From Streptomyces sp. NRRL F-4489 (GTDB lineage Bacteria; Actinomycetota; Actinomycetes; Streptomycetales; Streptomycetaceae), in contig NZ_LLZI01000232.1 in NCBI RefSeq assembly GCF_001509485.1, positions 124,001-188,000 of the forward strand: DNA of 64,000 bases, given 5' to 3'. The notes under the pieces were generated by a model that was given only the letters and a program-made list of their open reading frames with translations, searched no databases and was not told the origin of the DNA. Position 1 is the stretch's first letter. The number at the start of each line of letters is the position of its first letter. Below are positions 17,795 through 26,087 of this stretch, piece after piece. The position numbers were made by a program, and so were the translations under genes.

Positions 17795-18098
17795 GGGGGC
17801 GAGCTCCTTCTTCCTCCAGCCGCCTACCGGGAGTGGGGGGAGCAGGGCCCCGGCTCCGCGCGAACGCCGCGGACTCGGCGGTACCTCCACTGACCATCCC
17901 GGGTGGATGATCACCTGTATGAAGGTTCGAGGCCCGACCTTAGTAACCGAGTTGTGATCGCTTCAAATCCTGCCGGGGAAAAACTCCCCCGCCAACCCCA
18001 TCTTTTACCAACATCACACGGCCAGTAAGCGTCAACTGACGCAGCGGCACGAAGCGGAACGAAGATATCCGGCACCAAAACGGACACCGGCGGAAATG
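17795..18098. other. 304-bp intergenic leader region upstream of P60 gene
   Basis: No gene is seen. The part at 17940-18060 is noticeably richer in A+T than the surroundings and probably holds the P60 promoter; a TTGAAG on the minus strand (17966-17961) is a possible -35, but the downstream spacing to a -10 is poor. A weak GGGG/CCCC stem around 17975-17990 is the only hairpin noticed. Confidence 0.4.
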
Positions 18099-19472
18099 TC
18101 ACGTTCGCGCAAGTCGCTTGAGCAGCAAGGCCGATGCGACCGGCCGCGCGCCCGCCTTCGCCACACCGTCGGCCACCTCGCGGTCCGAGGAGACCACCAC
18201 GACCGGACGGCCCGCCGGCTCGGCCCGCACCAGCTGCCGGATCAACTCGTCCGCCGTCACGCCCGGTTTGCTGAACAGCACCCGCACCCCGCGCGGCGGC
18301 GCCAGCAGCACCGGCGCGGCCAGCTCCGCCCCGTCGAAGACACACGTCATCTCGGCACCGGTCTGCGCCGCCAGCACCGCCAGCCCGCCCAGCAGCCGCA
18401 GCCGCTGCTTCTCCAGCGGCATCGTCGGATAGCCGGTCTTGGTGACGTTGTAGCCGTCCACCACCAAATGCGCCTGGGGCAGCGCCAGCAGCTGGTCCAG
18501 CAGCGCCGGATCGGTCTCCGACAGCGCCCGGGTCGCGATGTCCTTCGGGGTCATCCGGCCCGGCTCGACCGCGTCGACGGTGTCCGCCGGACGGCCCGCG
18601 GCGGGCGGCAGCGCCAGCTCGCGGCGCAGCCCCTGGGCCGCGTCCAGGACCGTGTCCAGCAGCAGCCGCAGCCGCATCGCCTCCACGCTGCGGCCCTCGC
18701 GGGCCGAGCGCCGGCTGGTCTCCAGCGCCGCCTCGGCCTCCGCGATCCGGGCCTTGAGCCGGCGCAGCTCGCTGTCCGCCGCGGCCCTGTCGGCCGCCGC
18801 CCGCTCCCGCGCCTCGGCCGCCGCCGCCTGCGCCTTGCGGACCGCCGCCTCCCCGCGCTTGATGTCGCTGAGCGCGCTGCGCAGCTTGCGCTGGAGGGAC
18901 TCGTTCTCCTTGCGCGCCGCCTCCAGATCCGCCCGGACCCGCTCGGTCTCCGTACGGGCCTGGCCGCGCGCCTGGGCCAGCTCCTGCCGCAGCCGGGCCA
19001 CTTCCCGCTCGGCCTCCGCGCCGGCCCGTTCGGCCCGCGCCCGCTGCGCCTCCTCGCCGGCCGCCGCGACCAGCTTGACCCAGCCCTCGGGGCGCAGCAC
19101 GTACGCCGCGGCCGCCACGTCCAGCGGATCGGCGGCGGCGGGCGGGGTGCCCTGCTCCAGGGCCTCGGCCAGCTCCGGCTGGGCGTCCCGCAGCCGCCCG
19201 GCGATCCGCTGCCGGAACACCGCGTCGCCCTCCAGCGCCGCGGCCATCGCGTTCCCGGCGAACTTGGCCCGCCGGGACGGGGTGAAACGGGCGTACTGCC
19301 GCAAGGCGGGCGGGAGTTCGGAGACCGTCAGCGCCCCGAAGGACTCCGCGGTGAGCGCCACCACACGGCGCCGTACGCCCTCGGGCAGCGGCTGGTCGAG
19401 CACCTCGTCGGCCGCCCCTTCGGGCGCGTCCGCGCGCTCCGCCCCCGGCTCCCCTTCTGGACGTTCCACCAC
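18099..19472 (-). CDS. NYN-domain (YacP-like) protein with coiled coil
   Basis: 457-aa protein. Residues about 30-130 are a helical domain, 135-290 a long coiled coil (Glu/Arg/Ala heptads), and 336-457 a NYN/PIN-like nuclease domain with Asp339 (VVDGYNV), Asp380 (CVFDG) and Asp430 (SSDREVAD). NYN proteins act on RNA as metal-dependent ribonucleases; the set of acidic residues is intact here, so activity is plausible. The start is one of two tandem GTG codons (19472, 19469) with GAGG nearby. It follows the small zinc-ribbon gene by about 18 bases and is probably in the same transcript. Confidence 0.85.
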   Translation of the reverse strand: MVERPEGEPGAERADAPEGAADEVLDQPLPEGVRRRVVALTAESFGALTVSELPPALRQYARFTPSRRAKFAGNAMAAALEGDAVFRQRIAGRLRDAQPELAEALEQGTPPAAADPLDVAAAAYVLRPEGWVKLVAAAGEEAQRARAERAGAEAEREVARLRQELAQARGQARTETERVRADLEAARKENESLQRKLRSALSDIKRGEAAVRKAQAAAAEARERAAADRAAADSELRRLKARIAEAEAALETSRRSAREGRSVEAMRLRLLLDTVLDAAQGLRRELALPPAAGRPADTVDAVEPGRMTPKDIATRALSETDPALLDQLLALPQAHLVVDGYNVTKTGYPTMPLEKQRLRLLGGLAVLAAQTGAEMTCVFDGAELAAPVLLAPPRGVRVLFSKPGVTADELIRQLVRAEPAGRPVVVVSSDREVADGVAKAGARPVASALLLKRLART

Positions 19473-19490
19473 GGCTGCCTCGCTCCGATC

Positions 19491-19730
19491 TCAGGCGCTC
19501 GCGCCCGGACGGTCCACCAGCTCGATCTTGTCGACCGCGTTGCACCAGCGGCAGCGCACCGACTCGATGGTCTCGCTGATGACCTCGCGCTCCTCCACCG
19601 CCGGCTCCCCGGCCAGGTCGAGGTGGACGTACTCCACCACCTTCGACCGGCGGGTGACGTCGAACCGCGTGAGATTGCCGCACAGCGTGCAGCGCCACCG
19701 GGTCTCCGCCGTCGGCAGGGGAACAGCCAT
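19491..19730 (-). CDS. Small zinc-ribbon protein
   Basis: 79-aa protein with two Cys pairs, Cys14-Cys17 (RCTLCGN) and Cys60-Cys63 (RCRWCNA), the arrangement of a structural zinc ribbon. The linker of about 40 residues contains several Val, Glu and Thr residues and could form a small beta sheet. A widespread actinobacterial hypothetical; function unknown to me. It lies immediately upstream of the NYN protein gene on the same strand, so a joint role in RNA metabolism is a reasonable guess and no more than that. Confidence 0.8.
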   Translation of the reverse strand: MAVPLPTAETRWRCTLCGNLTRFDVTRRSKVVEYVHLDLAGEPAVEEREVISETIESVRCRWCNAVDKIELVDRPGASA

Positions 19731-19928
19731 CGTGTCGTCCTCTTTCGTGCTCGTGCCGCGGTGCGGATCACCCGGCGCGCTCGCGGGCTGCGGCGCCGGA
19801 CTGCGGAAATACGCAACGTACTGCCTGTAACCCTACGGCCTGACAGGGGGCCGGTGCGGGCCCGCCCGGAAGGCGGGACGCGGCGAGGCACTCTGTCCCC
19901 TCTGCCCGGATTGCGCCATGATCACTTC

Positions 19929-20660
19929 ATGACGGTGCCGGTCCGCCCCGCCCGCACCCCGCGCGCGGTGTTCTCCCGTATGACCAACGTGCTGATCGCG
20001 CTCTGCTGCGCGCTCTTCGTCCTCGGCCCCGCCTCCGGCCTGAACCGCGCGTACGGCACCGGCGCCGCCCTGCTGCACGCCCGGACCCGCTACTTCGAAC
20101 GCTGGGGCGTGATCCCGCTCGACCTGTGGAGCGGCTCGCCGCGGGCCTGGCTCACCCCGCTCACCGCCCTCTTCGTCCACGGCAGCTGGCTGCACCTGCT
20201 CGGCAACGTCCTCTTCCTCCACGTCTTCGGCGCCCTGACCGAGGCCCGCCTGGGCCGCCTCCCCTTCACCGCCTGCTACCTGGCCACCGGCTACCTCGCG
20301 CTGCTGGCCTACGCCGCCGCGCACGCCTCCTCCGACCAGACCCTGGTCGGCGCCTCCGGAGCGGTCTCCGGCGTCCTGGGCGCGTTCCTCTTCCTCTTCC
20401 CCCGCGCCCGGGTCACCAGCCTGTTCCCGTTCCTGTTCTTCCTGCCGCTGCGCTTCCCCGCCTGGATGGTCCTGCTCTTCTGGTTCTGCCTCCAGTGGCA
20501 GGCCGCCGGCCGCGACCCGGCCGGCCCGGGCGTCGCCTACCTCGCCCACGTCATCGGCTTCACCCTCGGATTCCTCTACGCGTGGGCCCGCCACGCCCGG
20601 GATAGTGTGGGGGCCACCAGGGGGAACGGACCGTCGGCCGAGGGAGAGAGCCAGCCGTGA
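19929..20660 (+). CDS. Rhomboid-family intramembrane serine protease
   Basis: 243-aa integral membrane protease. About six membrane segments; conserved motifs are HGSWLHLLGN (84-93), the nucleophile Ser143 in GASGAVSG and the general base His207 in AYLAHVIGF, giving the Ser-His dyad. It would cut transmembrane substrates in the plane of the membrane. The ATG at 19929 has no clear Shine-Dalgarno; ATG at 19980 (MTNVLIALCC) is an alternative closer to the first membrane segment. Its stop overlaps the start of the next gene by four bases (GTGA). Substrates are unknown. Confidence 0.9.
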   Translation: MTVPVRPARTPRAVFSRMTNVLIALCCALFVLGPASGLNRAYGTGAALLHARTRYFERWGVIPLDLWSGSPRAWLTPLTALFVHGSWLHLLGNVLFLHVFGALTEARLGRLPFTACYLATGYLALLAYAAAHASSDQTLVGASGAVSGVLGAFLFLFPRARVTSLFPFLFFLPLRFPAWMVLLFWFCLQWQAAGRDPAGPGVAYLAHVIGFTLGFLYAWARHARDSVGATRGNGPSAEGESQP

Positions 20661-20938
20661 TCACGTCGATCGTGCTCATCAAGACCAGCGTGGACCAGAT
20701 CCCGGAAATCGCGGAACAGATCGCCGCGCTGGCGGGCGTCAGCGAGGTCTACTCGGTGACCGGCGCGTACGACCTCATCGCCATGGTCCGGGTCGCCAAC
20801 CACGACGAGCTCGCGGACGTCATCCCCGGCCGCATCAGCAAAGTCCCTGGCGTGGCCTCGACGGAGACGCACATTGCGTTCCGCACGTACTCGCAACACG
20901 ACCTTGAGGCCGCCTTCTCTATTGGCTTGGACGCGTAG
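20657..20938 (+). CDS. Lone Lrp/AsnC ligand-binding (RAM) domain protein
   Basis: 93-aa protein made only of the Lrp/AsnC effector domain (ITSIVLIKTSVDQIPEIAEQ, then VSEVYSVTGAYDLIAMVRV and PGVASTETHIAF); there is no helix-turn-helix. Stand-alone RAM proteins form oligomers and bind amino acids or other small ligands, sometimes modifying full Lrp proteins. The GTG start overlaps the rhomboid stop by four bases, which suggests coupled translation. The sequence of the domain looks intact. Its ligand is unknown. Confidence 0.9.
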   Translation: MITSIVLIKTSVDQIPEIAEQIAALAGVSEVYSVTGAYDLIAMVRVANHDELADVIPGRISKVPGVASTETHIAFRTYSQHDLEAAFSIGLDA

Positions 20939-21054
20939 CGCTGCGCTTGGCTTGGCCTCCCACGTTGTTGGGTTTTCCGCCGCGGGGGGCGTTTCGTTTG
21001 CGCCTGCGGCGCATTGCTTGATTCCGCTGCGCGGGGCTGGTCGGCAGCGGTGCC

Positions 21055-21123
21055 GGGTCTGCGGGGTAAGGGGTGTCCGGACTGCTTCGCTTTACGTCCG
21101 GACACCCCTTACCCCGCAGACCC
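21055..21123. repeat. Hairpin 1: 27-bp perfect stem, 15-nt loop
   Basis: Arms 21055-21081 and 21097-21123 pair without mismatch; loop 21082-21096. The arm begins GGGTCTGCGGGGTAAGGGGT. It is long enough to terminate transcription from either side. Confidence 0.92.
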
Positions 21124-21290
21124 GTCCCCTCCCGAGGGGGGTCAATTCACCTGTCCGTTGGGCCTGTTCACGGTGGGCCGGTGCGGCCCAGTGGTCCTTT
21201 CCGGACGCTCACCCTCAACGAGACGACCTGCACCAACCCACTCACGTCAGCCCCCACGCACCGTATTTACGACCCCCCACGGGAGGGGCC

Positions 21291-21360
21291 GGGTCTGCGG
21301 GGTGGGGGTATGCCGGACGTAAAGCGACAGCAGTCCGGCATACCCCCACCCCGCAGACCC
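21291..21360. repeat. Hairpin 2: 28-bp perfect stem, 14-nt loop
   Basis: Arms 21291-21318 and 21333-21360 pair without mismatch; loop 21319-21332. The arm begins GGGTCTGCGGGGTGGGGGTA. Read on the opposite strand its loop resembles that of hairpin 1 (CTTTAC kept), so it is an inverted, diverged copy. Confidence 0.92.
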
Positions 21361-21457
21361 GGCACCGCGGCCGAAACGCCCCGCGCAGCGGAATCAAGCC
21401 CCGCGCCGCAGGCGCAAACGAAACGCCCCCCGCGGCGGGGCAGACGACGACGTGGGC

Positions 21458-22843
21458 TCAGCCCACGTCACCCCGGGCCGGCACGCACCGGCCGTCCTCA
21501 ACCCGGTAGGACCACCGGGCCCCCTCCGCGACGAGTTCGCGAACCGCCCGCAGGAAACGCGAAACGTGCTCATCCGGCGTCCCGGCACCGAAACTCACGC
21601 GGATCGCGTTGAGGGACCGCTCCCCCGGCGCCCCCTCGGGCGCCCCGCACTCGCCCGGGTCCTGGGACTCGCCGCCCAGCAGCGTACGGACGAGCGGGTG
21701 CGCGCAGAACAGACCGTCCCGCACACCGATGCCGTACTCGGCGGACAGCGCCGCCGCGAAGTGCGAACTGTTCCACCCGTCGACGACGAACGACAGCACA
21801 CCGACCCGCGGCGCGTCCTCCCCGAAGAGGGAGAGGACCCGGACCTCCGGGACCTCGGCGAGGCCCGCGCGGACCTTGGCGATCAGCTCCTGCTCGCGGG
21901 CGACGAGCGCGTCGAACCCGGCCTCGGTCAGCGCCTGGCAGGCGGAGGCGATCGCGTAGGCGCCGATGACGTTCGGCGACCCGGCCTCGTGCCGCGCCGC
22001 CGTGGTGTGCCACGCGACGTCGACGCCACCGTCCGCACGCCGCGAGACCGTACGGCTGGCGCCGCCCCCGGCAAGGTACGGCTCCGCGTCCTGGAGCCAG
22101 TCCGCGCGCCCGGCCAGCACTCCGGCGCCGAACGGCGCGTACAGCTTGTGGCCGGAGAAGGCGACCCAGTCGGCGTCGAGCGCCGCGAGGTCGACGGGGT
22201 GGTGCGGCGCCAGCTGCGCGGCGTCCACGACGATGCGGGCGCCGTGCGCATGGGCCGCGGCGGCCAGTTCGCGGACCGGCCACAGCTCGCCGGTGACGTT
22301 GGAGGCCCCGGTGACGCAGACCAGCGCCGGACCGTACGGCTCGCGGGCGGCGAGCGCCTTCTCCAGGGTGTCGACGGCCTGCCGGGGGGTGCGCGGGGCG
22401 TTGAGGTAGGTCACGGCGACGTCCGCGCGGCGCTCCCAGGGCAGCAGCGAGGCGTGGTGCTCGGTCTCGAAGACGAAGACCCGGGTGCCCTGCGGCAGCG
22501 CGGCGGCGAGGAGGTTCAGCGAGTCGGTGGTGGAGCGGGTGAAGACCACCTGGTCGTCGGGGCGGCAGCCGAGGAAATCGGCGACGGTCCGGCGGGCGTT
22601 CTCGAAGAGGTCGGTGGAGAGCTGGGAGAGGTAGCCGGCGCCGCGGTGCACGCTGCCGTAGTACGGGGCGTAGGCGGCGACGTCGTCCCAGACGCGCTGG
22701 AGGGCGGGGGCGCTGGCGGCGTAGTCCAGCGCGGCGTAGACGGCCTCGCCGCCGGTGACGAGCGGGACGGTGACGTCCCGGCCCAGGACCGGCAGCGGGG
22801 CGCACACGGAGCGGTCGGCGGCGGCGTTGGTGGAAACAGACAT
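21458..22843 (-). CDS. Class V aminotransferase, cysteine-desulfurase-like
   Basis: 461-aa fold-type I PLP enzyme. The PLP lysine is Lys233 in FSGHKLYAPFG, the cofactor Asp is in VVDAAQLAPHH, and a Cys-loop (RDGLFCAHP) matches the catalytic loop of SufS/CsdA-type cysteine desulfurases. It probably removes sulfur or selenium from cysteine-like substrates. The start is ATG at 22843 with GGGAG six bases upstream. A SAM-IV riboswitch and a five-codon ORF precede it, so expression is expected to fall when S-adenosylmethionine is high; this links it to sulfur or methionine metabolism rather than general Fe-S assembly. Confidence 0.88.
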   Translation of the reverse strand: MSVSTNAAADRSVCAPLPVLGRDVTVPLVTGGEAVYAALDYAASAPALQRVWDDVAAYAPYYGSVHRGAGYLSQLSTDLFENARRTVADFLGCRPDDQVVFTRSTTDSLNLLAAALPQGTRVFVFETEHHASLLPWERRADVAVTYLNAPRTPRQAVDTLEKALAAREPYGPALVCVTGASNVTGELWPVRELAAAAHAHGARIVVDAAQLAPHHPVDLAALDADWVAFSGHKLYAPFGAGVLAGRADWLQDAEPYLAGGGASRTVSRRADGGVDVAWHTTAARHEAGSPNVIGAYAIASACQALTEAGFDALVAREQELIAKVRAGLAEVPEVRVLSLFGEDAPRVGVLSFVVDGWNSSHFAAALSAEYGIGVRDGLFCAHPLVRTLLGGESQDPGECGAPEGAPGERSLNAIRVSFGAGTPDEHVSRFLRAVRELVAEGARWSYRVEDGRCVPARGDVG

Positions 22844-22992
22844 GGCGAACTCCCGTAAGGGTGAAGCGAATTCGCCGCGGCGGAAGGGTAGGCGGGGGCG
22901 CCGCTCGGCACCCGGGGGTGCGGCGGATCGGCCCGGCAAAAGGGTGCCGCGGCGGGAAGGAAAAGGTTGCGCGGAAGAGGGGCCGGACGGCC

Positions 22993-23010
22993 CTAGCGCA
23001 TTCGCTGCAT
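22993..23010 (-). CDS. Putative five-residue leader ORF (MQRMR)
   Basis: ATG at 23010 followed by four sense codons and TAG at 22993, with GGGAG about ten bases upstream. It lies between the SAM-IV aptamer and the aminotransferase start. Such a short ORF could be chance; its Shine-Dalgarno and position suggest a leader peptide or ribosome-loading site. Confidence 0.4.
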   Translation of the reverse strand: MQRMR

Positions 23011-23049
23011 CACGGAAGGACTCCCTCGGGGACCAGGATCCCGGGCGAG

Positions 23050-23168
23050 GGATCCGCGCTTGCCGCAGACCTCGCTGCCTGCGACCTGGTCATCACCCGG
23101 GGCACCCCGCCACGGAAGGAGGGTTGCCGGACAGCGGGCCGGGGCCTGTGTCGCTGTCACTCGTGACC
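23050..23168 (-). ncRNA. SAM-IV riboswitch
   Basis: On the minus strand the segment begins GGTCACGAGTGACAGCG, continues with the CCCCGG...GCTGTCCGGCAACCCTCC core, then GGTGCCCCGGGTGATGACC and a 3' pseudoknot region ending GCGGCAAGCGCGGATCC. These parts match, in order and spacing, the actinobacterial SAM-IV aptamer as I remember it from Mycobacterium and Streptomyces. Length is about 119 nt. It binds S-adenosylmethionine and controls the downstream aminotransferase gene; about 205 bases separate the aptamer from the start codon. Stems around 22907-22948 (GGCACCC / GGGTGCC) may form the switching hairpin. Confidence 0.9.
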
Positions 23169-23176
23169 TGGGCTGA

Positions 23177-23204
23177 ATAATGCCACACGATCATCGGCGC
23201 GCAA
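23177..23204 (-). promoter_or_regulatory. Candidate promoter of the SAM-IV transcript
   Basis: Minus-strand TTGCGC (23204-23199) and CATTAT (23182-23177) with a 16-base spacer. The expected start of transcription falls at about 23170, right at the 5' end of the aptamer. Confidence 0.5.
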
Positions 23205-23230
23205 CCCCCGGTCCGTATTCCGGACGGGGG
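23205..23230 (-). terminator. Hairpin after trpD
   Basis: Stem of ten base pairs with a one-base bulge (CCCCC-GTCCG / CGGAC-GGGGG), loop TATTC, starting 15 bases after the trpD stop and just ahead of the riboswitch promoter. Confidence 0.6.
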
Positions 23231-23244
23231 CCGCGCCGCGTCCG

Positions 23245-24309
23245 TCAGGCGTTGCTGGCGGCCACCCAGCGGTCCAGCGTGCGCCGGGCCGCGCCGGAGT
23301 CCAGCGACTCGGCGGCCTTGCCGAGGCCGTCCCGGATCCGCTCGGCCAGCGGGGCGCCGGAGGGCTCCAGCGCGGCCAGCGCGGCCGCCGCGTTCAGCAG
23401 CACCGCGTCCCGCACCGGGCCGGTCTCGCCGTCCAGCAGCCGCCGGGCCACCTCGGCGTTGTACGAGGCGTCCGCGCCGCGCAGCGCCTCCACGGGGACG
23501 AGGTCGATGCCGACGTCCCGGGGGTCGAAGGGCTCCTCGCGGACCTCGCCGCCGCGGACCAGCCAGACCCGGGAGGTGGCGGTGGTGGTCAGCTCGTCCA
23601 GCCCGTCGTCGCCGCGGAAGACCAGCGCGGAGGAGCCGCGCTCGGCGAGCACACCGGCCAGGATGGGCGCCATCCGCGCGTCCGCGACACCGGTCGCCTG
23701 GGCCCGGACCCGGGCGGGGTTGGTGAGCGGGCCGAGGACGTTGAAGGTGGTGCGGATGCCGAGCTGGCCGCGGGCGGCGGCGACGTGGCGCAGCGCGGGG
23801 TGGAATTTGGCCGCGAAGCAGAAGGTGATCCCGGCCTCCTCGGCGACCTCCACCACGCGCCGCGGGGAGAGGTCGAGATTGACGCCGAGCTTCTCCAGGA
23901 CGTCCGAGGCGCCGCTGGCGGAGGACGCGGCCCGGCTGCCGTGCTTGACGACCTTGGCGCCGGTGCCGGCGACCACGATCGCGGACATGGTGGAGATGTT
24001 GACGGTCTTCGCGCCGTCGCCGCCGGTGCCGACGATGTCGACGCTGGGGCCGGGCACCTCGATCAGGCTGGCGTGCGCGTACATGGTGCGCACCAGGCCG
24101 GAGATCTCCGCGACCGTCTCGCCCTTGGCCCGCAGCGCCACCGCGAAGCCGGCGATCTGGGCGTCGGTGGCCTCGCCGCGCATGATCCGGTCCATGACCC
24201 AGGCGGTGTCGTCGGCGGTGAGGTCCCGGCCGTCGAGCAGGGCGTTGAGTACGGCCGGCCAGGAGCGGTCCGCCACGCTGCCGCCGCCTGCCGGGGTCAC
24301 GACGTTCAT
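23245..24309 (-). CDS. trpD: Anthranilate phosphoribosyltransferase
   Basis: Second step of tryptophan synthesis: transfers phosphoribose from PRPP to anthranilate. The PRPP loop is [14 protein letters not shown], the anthranilate region is [15 protein letters not shown], and GPLTNPA follows near the C-terminal third. Length 354 aa is standard. The start is ATG at 24309 with AGGAG eight bases upstream; an in-frame GTG or ATG further up would lengthen it by 13 residues. It is transcribed leftward on its own, with a terminator on either side, and is not next to other trp genes, as is usual in streptomycetes. Confidence 0.95.
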   Translation of the reverse strand: MNVVTPAGGGSVADRSWPAVLNALLDGRDLTADDTAWVMDRIMRGEATDAQIAGFAVALRAKGETVAEISGLVRTMYAHASLIEVPGPSVDIVGTGGDGAKTVNISTMSAIVVAGTGAKVVKHGSRAASSASGASDVLEKLGVNLDLSPRRVVEVAEEAGITFCFAAKFHPALRHVAAARGQLGIRTTFNVLGPLTNPARVRAQATGVADARMAPILAGVLAERGSSALVFRGDDGLDELTTTATSRVWLVRGGEVREEPFDPRDVGIDLVPVEALRGADASYNAEVARRLLDGETGPVRDAVLLNAAAALAALEPSGAPLAERIRDGLGKAAESLDSGAARRTLDRWVAASNA

Positions 24310-24371
24310 GGTCCACGCTCCTGGTTCGTCACCTGCTTCTGCCGTCACCCTATCGAGCCGCGGGCATGCCG

Positions 24372-24404
24372 GAGGGCCCCGTCCGACGTCCGGACGGGGC
24401 CCTC
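24372..24404 (-). terminator. Terminator at the end of the qcr operon
   Basis: 14-base perfect stem (GAGGGCCCCGTCCG and its complement) with a five-base loop, about 45 bases beyond the qcrB stop in the direction of transcription and before trpD. Confidence 0.75.
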
Positions 24405-24449
24405 TGGGTGGCGTACTACGAGCGGTGCGCGGTGTCGCGCCCGCCGGGA

Positions 24450-26087
24450 TCAGTGGTGGCCGTGGCCGCTGGTGATCTCCTTGTACTCCTCTACGGTCGG
24501 CTTGGGGATGACGTTGTCCTCGCCGTAGTAGCCCTTGGAGAGCTTGGCCCGCAGCTTCTGCGTGCGCTTGATCTTGCGGCGGACACCGTTCTCGTCGACC
24601 TCGGGACCGAGTTCGAGCGGCTCGGGCTGCTCGTGCTGGGTCAGGAAGTGCAGCTGCTCCTGGTCGAGCGGCTCGTGGACCTCGATGAACTCACCGTGCG
24701 GCAGCCGCTTGATGATGCCGGACTCGCGTCCGTGCAGCACCTTGTCGCGGTCGCGGCGCTGGAGGCCCAGGCAGATCCGCTTGGTGGCGATGAAGGCGAT
24801 CACCGGCCCGACGAAGAACGCGATCCGGACGAACCAGGTGATCGAGTTGATCGACAGGTGGAAGTGGGTGGCCCACAGGTCGTTGCCGCCGCCGATCAGC
24901 ATCACGAAGTACGCGACGAGCCAGGCCACACCGAAGCCGGTGCGGGTCGGGGTGTTGCGCGGGCGGTCCAGGATGTGGTGCTCGCGCTTGTCGCCCCGGA
25001 TCCAGGACTCGATGAACGGGTAGACCGCGATGGCGATCAGGACCAGCGGGAAGACCAGGATCGGGATCAGCACGCCGAAGTTGATCGTGTGGCCCCAGAA
25101 GTTCCACTCCCAGCCCGGCATGACGCGCACCAGGCCCTCGGCGAAGCCCATGTACCAGTCCGGCTGGGCACCGGTGGACACCTGGTCAGGACGGTACGGG
25201 CCGATGGCCCACACGGGGTTGATGCTGGCGACCGCGGCGAGCACCGAGATCACACCGAAGACCAGGAAGAAGAAGCCTCCGGCCTTGGCCATGTAGACCG
25301 GCAGCAGCGGCATGCCGACCACGTTGTTGTTGGTCTTGCCGGCACCCGGGAACTGCGTGTGCTTGTGGTAGAAGACCAGGATCAGGTGGGCCACCAGCAG
25401 GCCGAGCATGATGCCCGGCAGCAGCAGCACGTGGATGGTGAAGAACCGCGGGATGATGTCGTGCCCGGGGAACTCGCCGCCGAAGATGAACATCTGCAGG
25501 TACGAGCCGACCAGCGGCATCGCCAGTATCACGCCCTCGATGAAGCGGACACCGGTGCCGGACAGCAGGTCGTCGGGGAGCGAGTAACCGGTGAAGCCGG
25601 TGAACATGCCCAGGACGAACAGCAGGAAGCCGAAGAGCCAGTTGACCTCACGCGGCTTGCGGAACGCGCCGGTGAAGAACACCCGCATCATGTGGACCAT
25701 CATCGCGGCCAGGAAGACCAGCGCCGCCCAGTGGTGGATCTGCCGGATCAGCAGACCGCCGCGCACGTCGAAGCTGATGTCCAGCGTCGACTCGAACGCC
25801 TGGGTCATCTTGATCCCGTGCATCGGCACGTAGGACCCGTGGTAGGTGACCTCGGCCATGCTCGGGTGGAAGAACAGCGTCAGGTAGACACCGGTCAGGA
25901 TGATGATGACGAAGCTGTAGAGCGCGACCTCGCCCAGCATGAAGGACCAGTGGTCCGGGAAGATCTTGCGCATATTGGCCTTGGCGAGGCTGTAGATGCC
26001 CAGCCGGCCGTCGGCCCAGTCAGCGATCCGCTCGCCCCGTGGTGCCTGGCCACGGCGCGTGGTGGTCGCGGTTGTCTCGTTACTCAT
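24450..26087 (-). CDS. qcrB: Cytochrome bc1 complex, cytochrome b subunit
   Basis: 545-aa membrane subunit of the menaquinol:cytochrome c reductase. Haem-ligating His pairs are in [10 protein letters not shown] with VHMMRVF and in IHVLLLPG with [11 protein letters not shown]. The Qo motif is PDWYMGF, the actinobacterial form of PEWY. Eight or nine membrane segments and a long hydrophilic C-terminal extension (about 120 residues, basic and acidic) are typical of actinobacterial QcrB. The ATG overlaps the qcrA stop by four bases. It transfers electrons from menaquinol to the Rieske centre and through two b haems, and is part of the bc1-aa3 supercomplex. Confidence 0.97.
   Translation of the reverse strand: MSNETTATTTRRGQAPRGERIADWADGRLGIYSLAKANMRKIFPDHWSFMLGEVALYSFVIIILTGVYLTLFFHPSMAEVTYHGSYVPMHGIKMTQAFESTLDISFDVRGGLLIRQIHHWAALVFLAAMMVHMMRVFFTGAFRKPREVNWLFGFLLFVLGMFTGFTGYSLPDDLLSGTGVRFIEGVILAMPLVGSYLQMFIFGGEFPGHDIIPRFFTIHVLLLPGIMLGLLVAHLILVFYHKHTQFPGAGKTNNNVVGMPLLPVYMAKAGGFFFLVFGVISVLAAVASINPVWAIGPYRPDQVSTGAQPDWYMGFAEGLVRVMPGWEWNFWGHTINFGVLIPILVFPLVLIAIAVYPFIESWIRGDKREHHILDRPRNTPTRTGFGVAWLVAYFVMLIGGGNDLWATHFHLSINSITWFVRIAFFVGPVIAFIATKRICLGLQRRDRDKVLHGRESGIIKRLPHGEFIEVHEPLDQEQLHFLTQHEQPEPLELGPEVDENGVRRKIKRTQKLRAKLSKGYYGEDNVIPKPTVEEYKEITSGHGHH

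Larger units (their letters stand above)
20977..21438. repeat. Composite element: two inverted copies of a hairpin-bearing repeat
   Basis: Two roughly 165-bp units face each other (20977-21143 and 21271-21438). The outer 60 bases match 57 of 60 in inverted orientation (20977-21036 against 21379-21438). Each unit then contains a partly conserved linker, a 27-28-bp perfect hairpin and a CCCCTCCCG-type flank. The spacer of about 125 bases (21144-21270) is unrelated between sides. No ORF with normal codon bias lies inside. It fills the gap between the RAM gene and a convergent aminotransferase gene. It looks like a non-autonomous mobile or palindromic intergenic element. Confidence 0.88.

Noticed and set aside
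17795..18050. c-di-AMP (ydaO) riboswitch upstream of the P60 gene
   Set aside because: I looked for the GGGG-AACC and GGGTGAATC-type conserved blocks on the minus strand and did not find them.
18096..19928. Rightward open frame upstream of the rhomboid protease
   Set aside because: It is antisense to the NYN and zinc-ribbon genes; its translation is Arg/Gln-rich. The rhomboid fold starts only at 19929.
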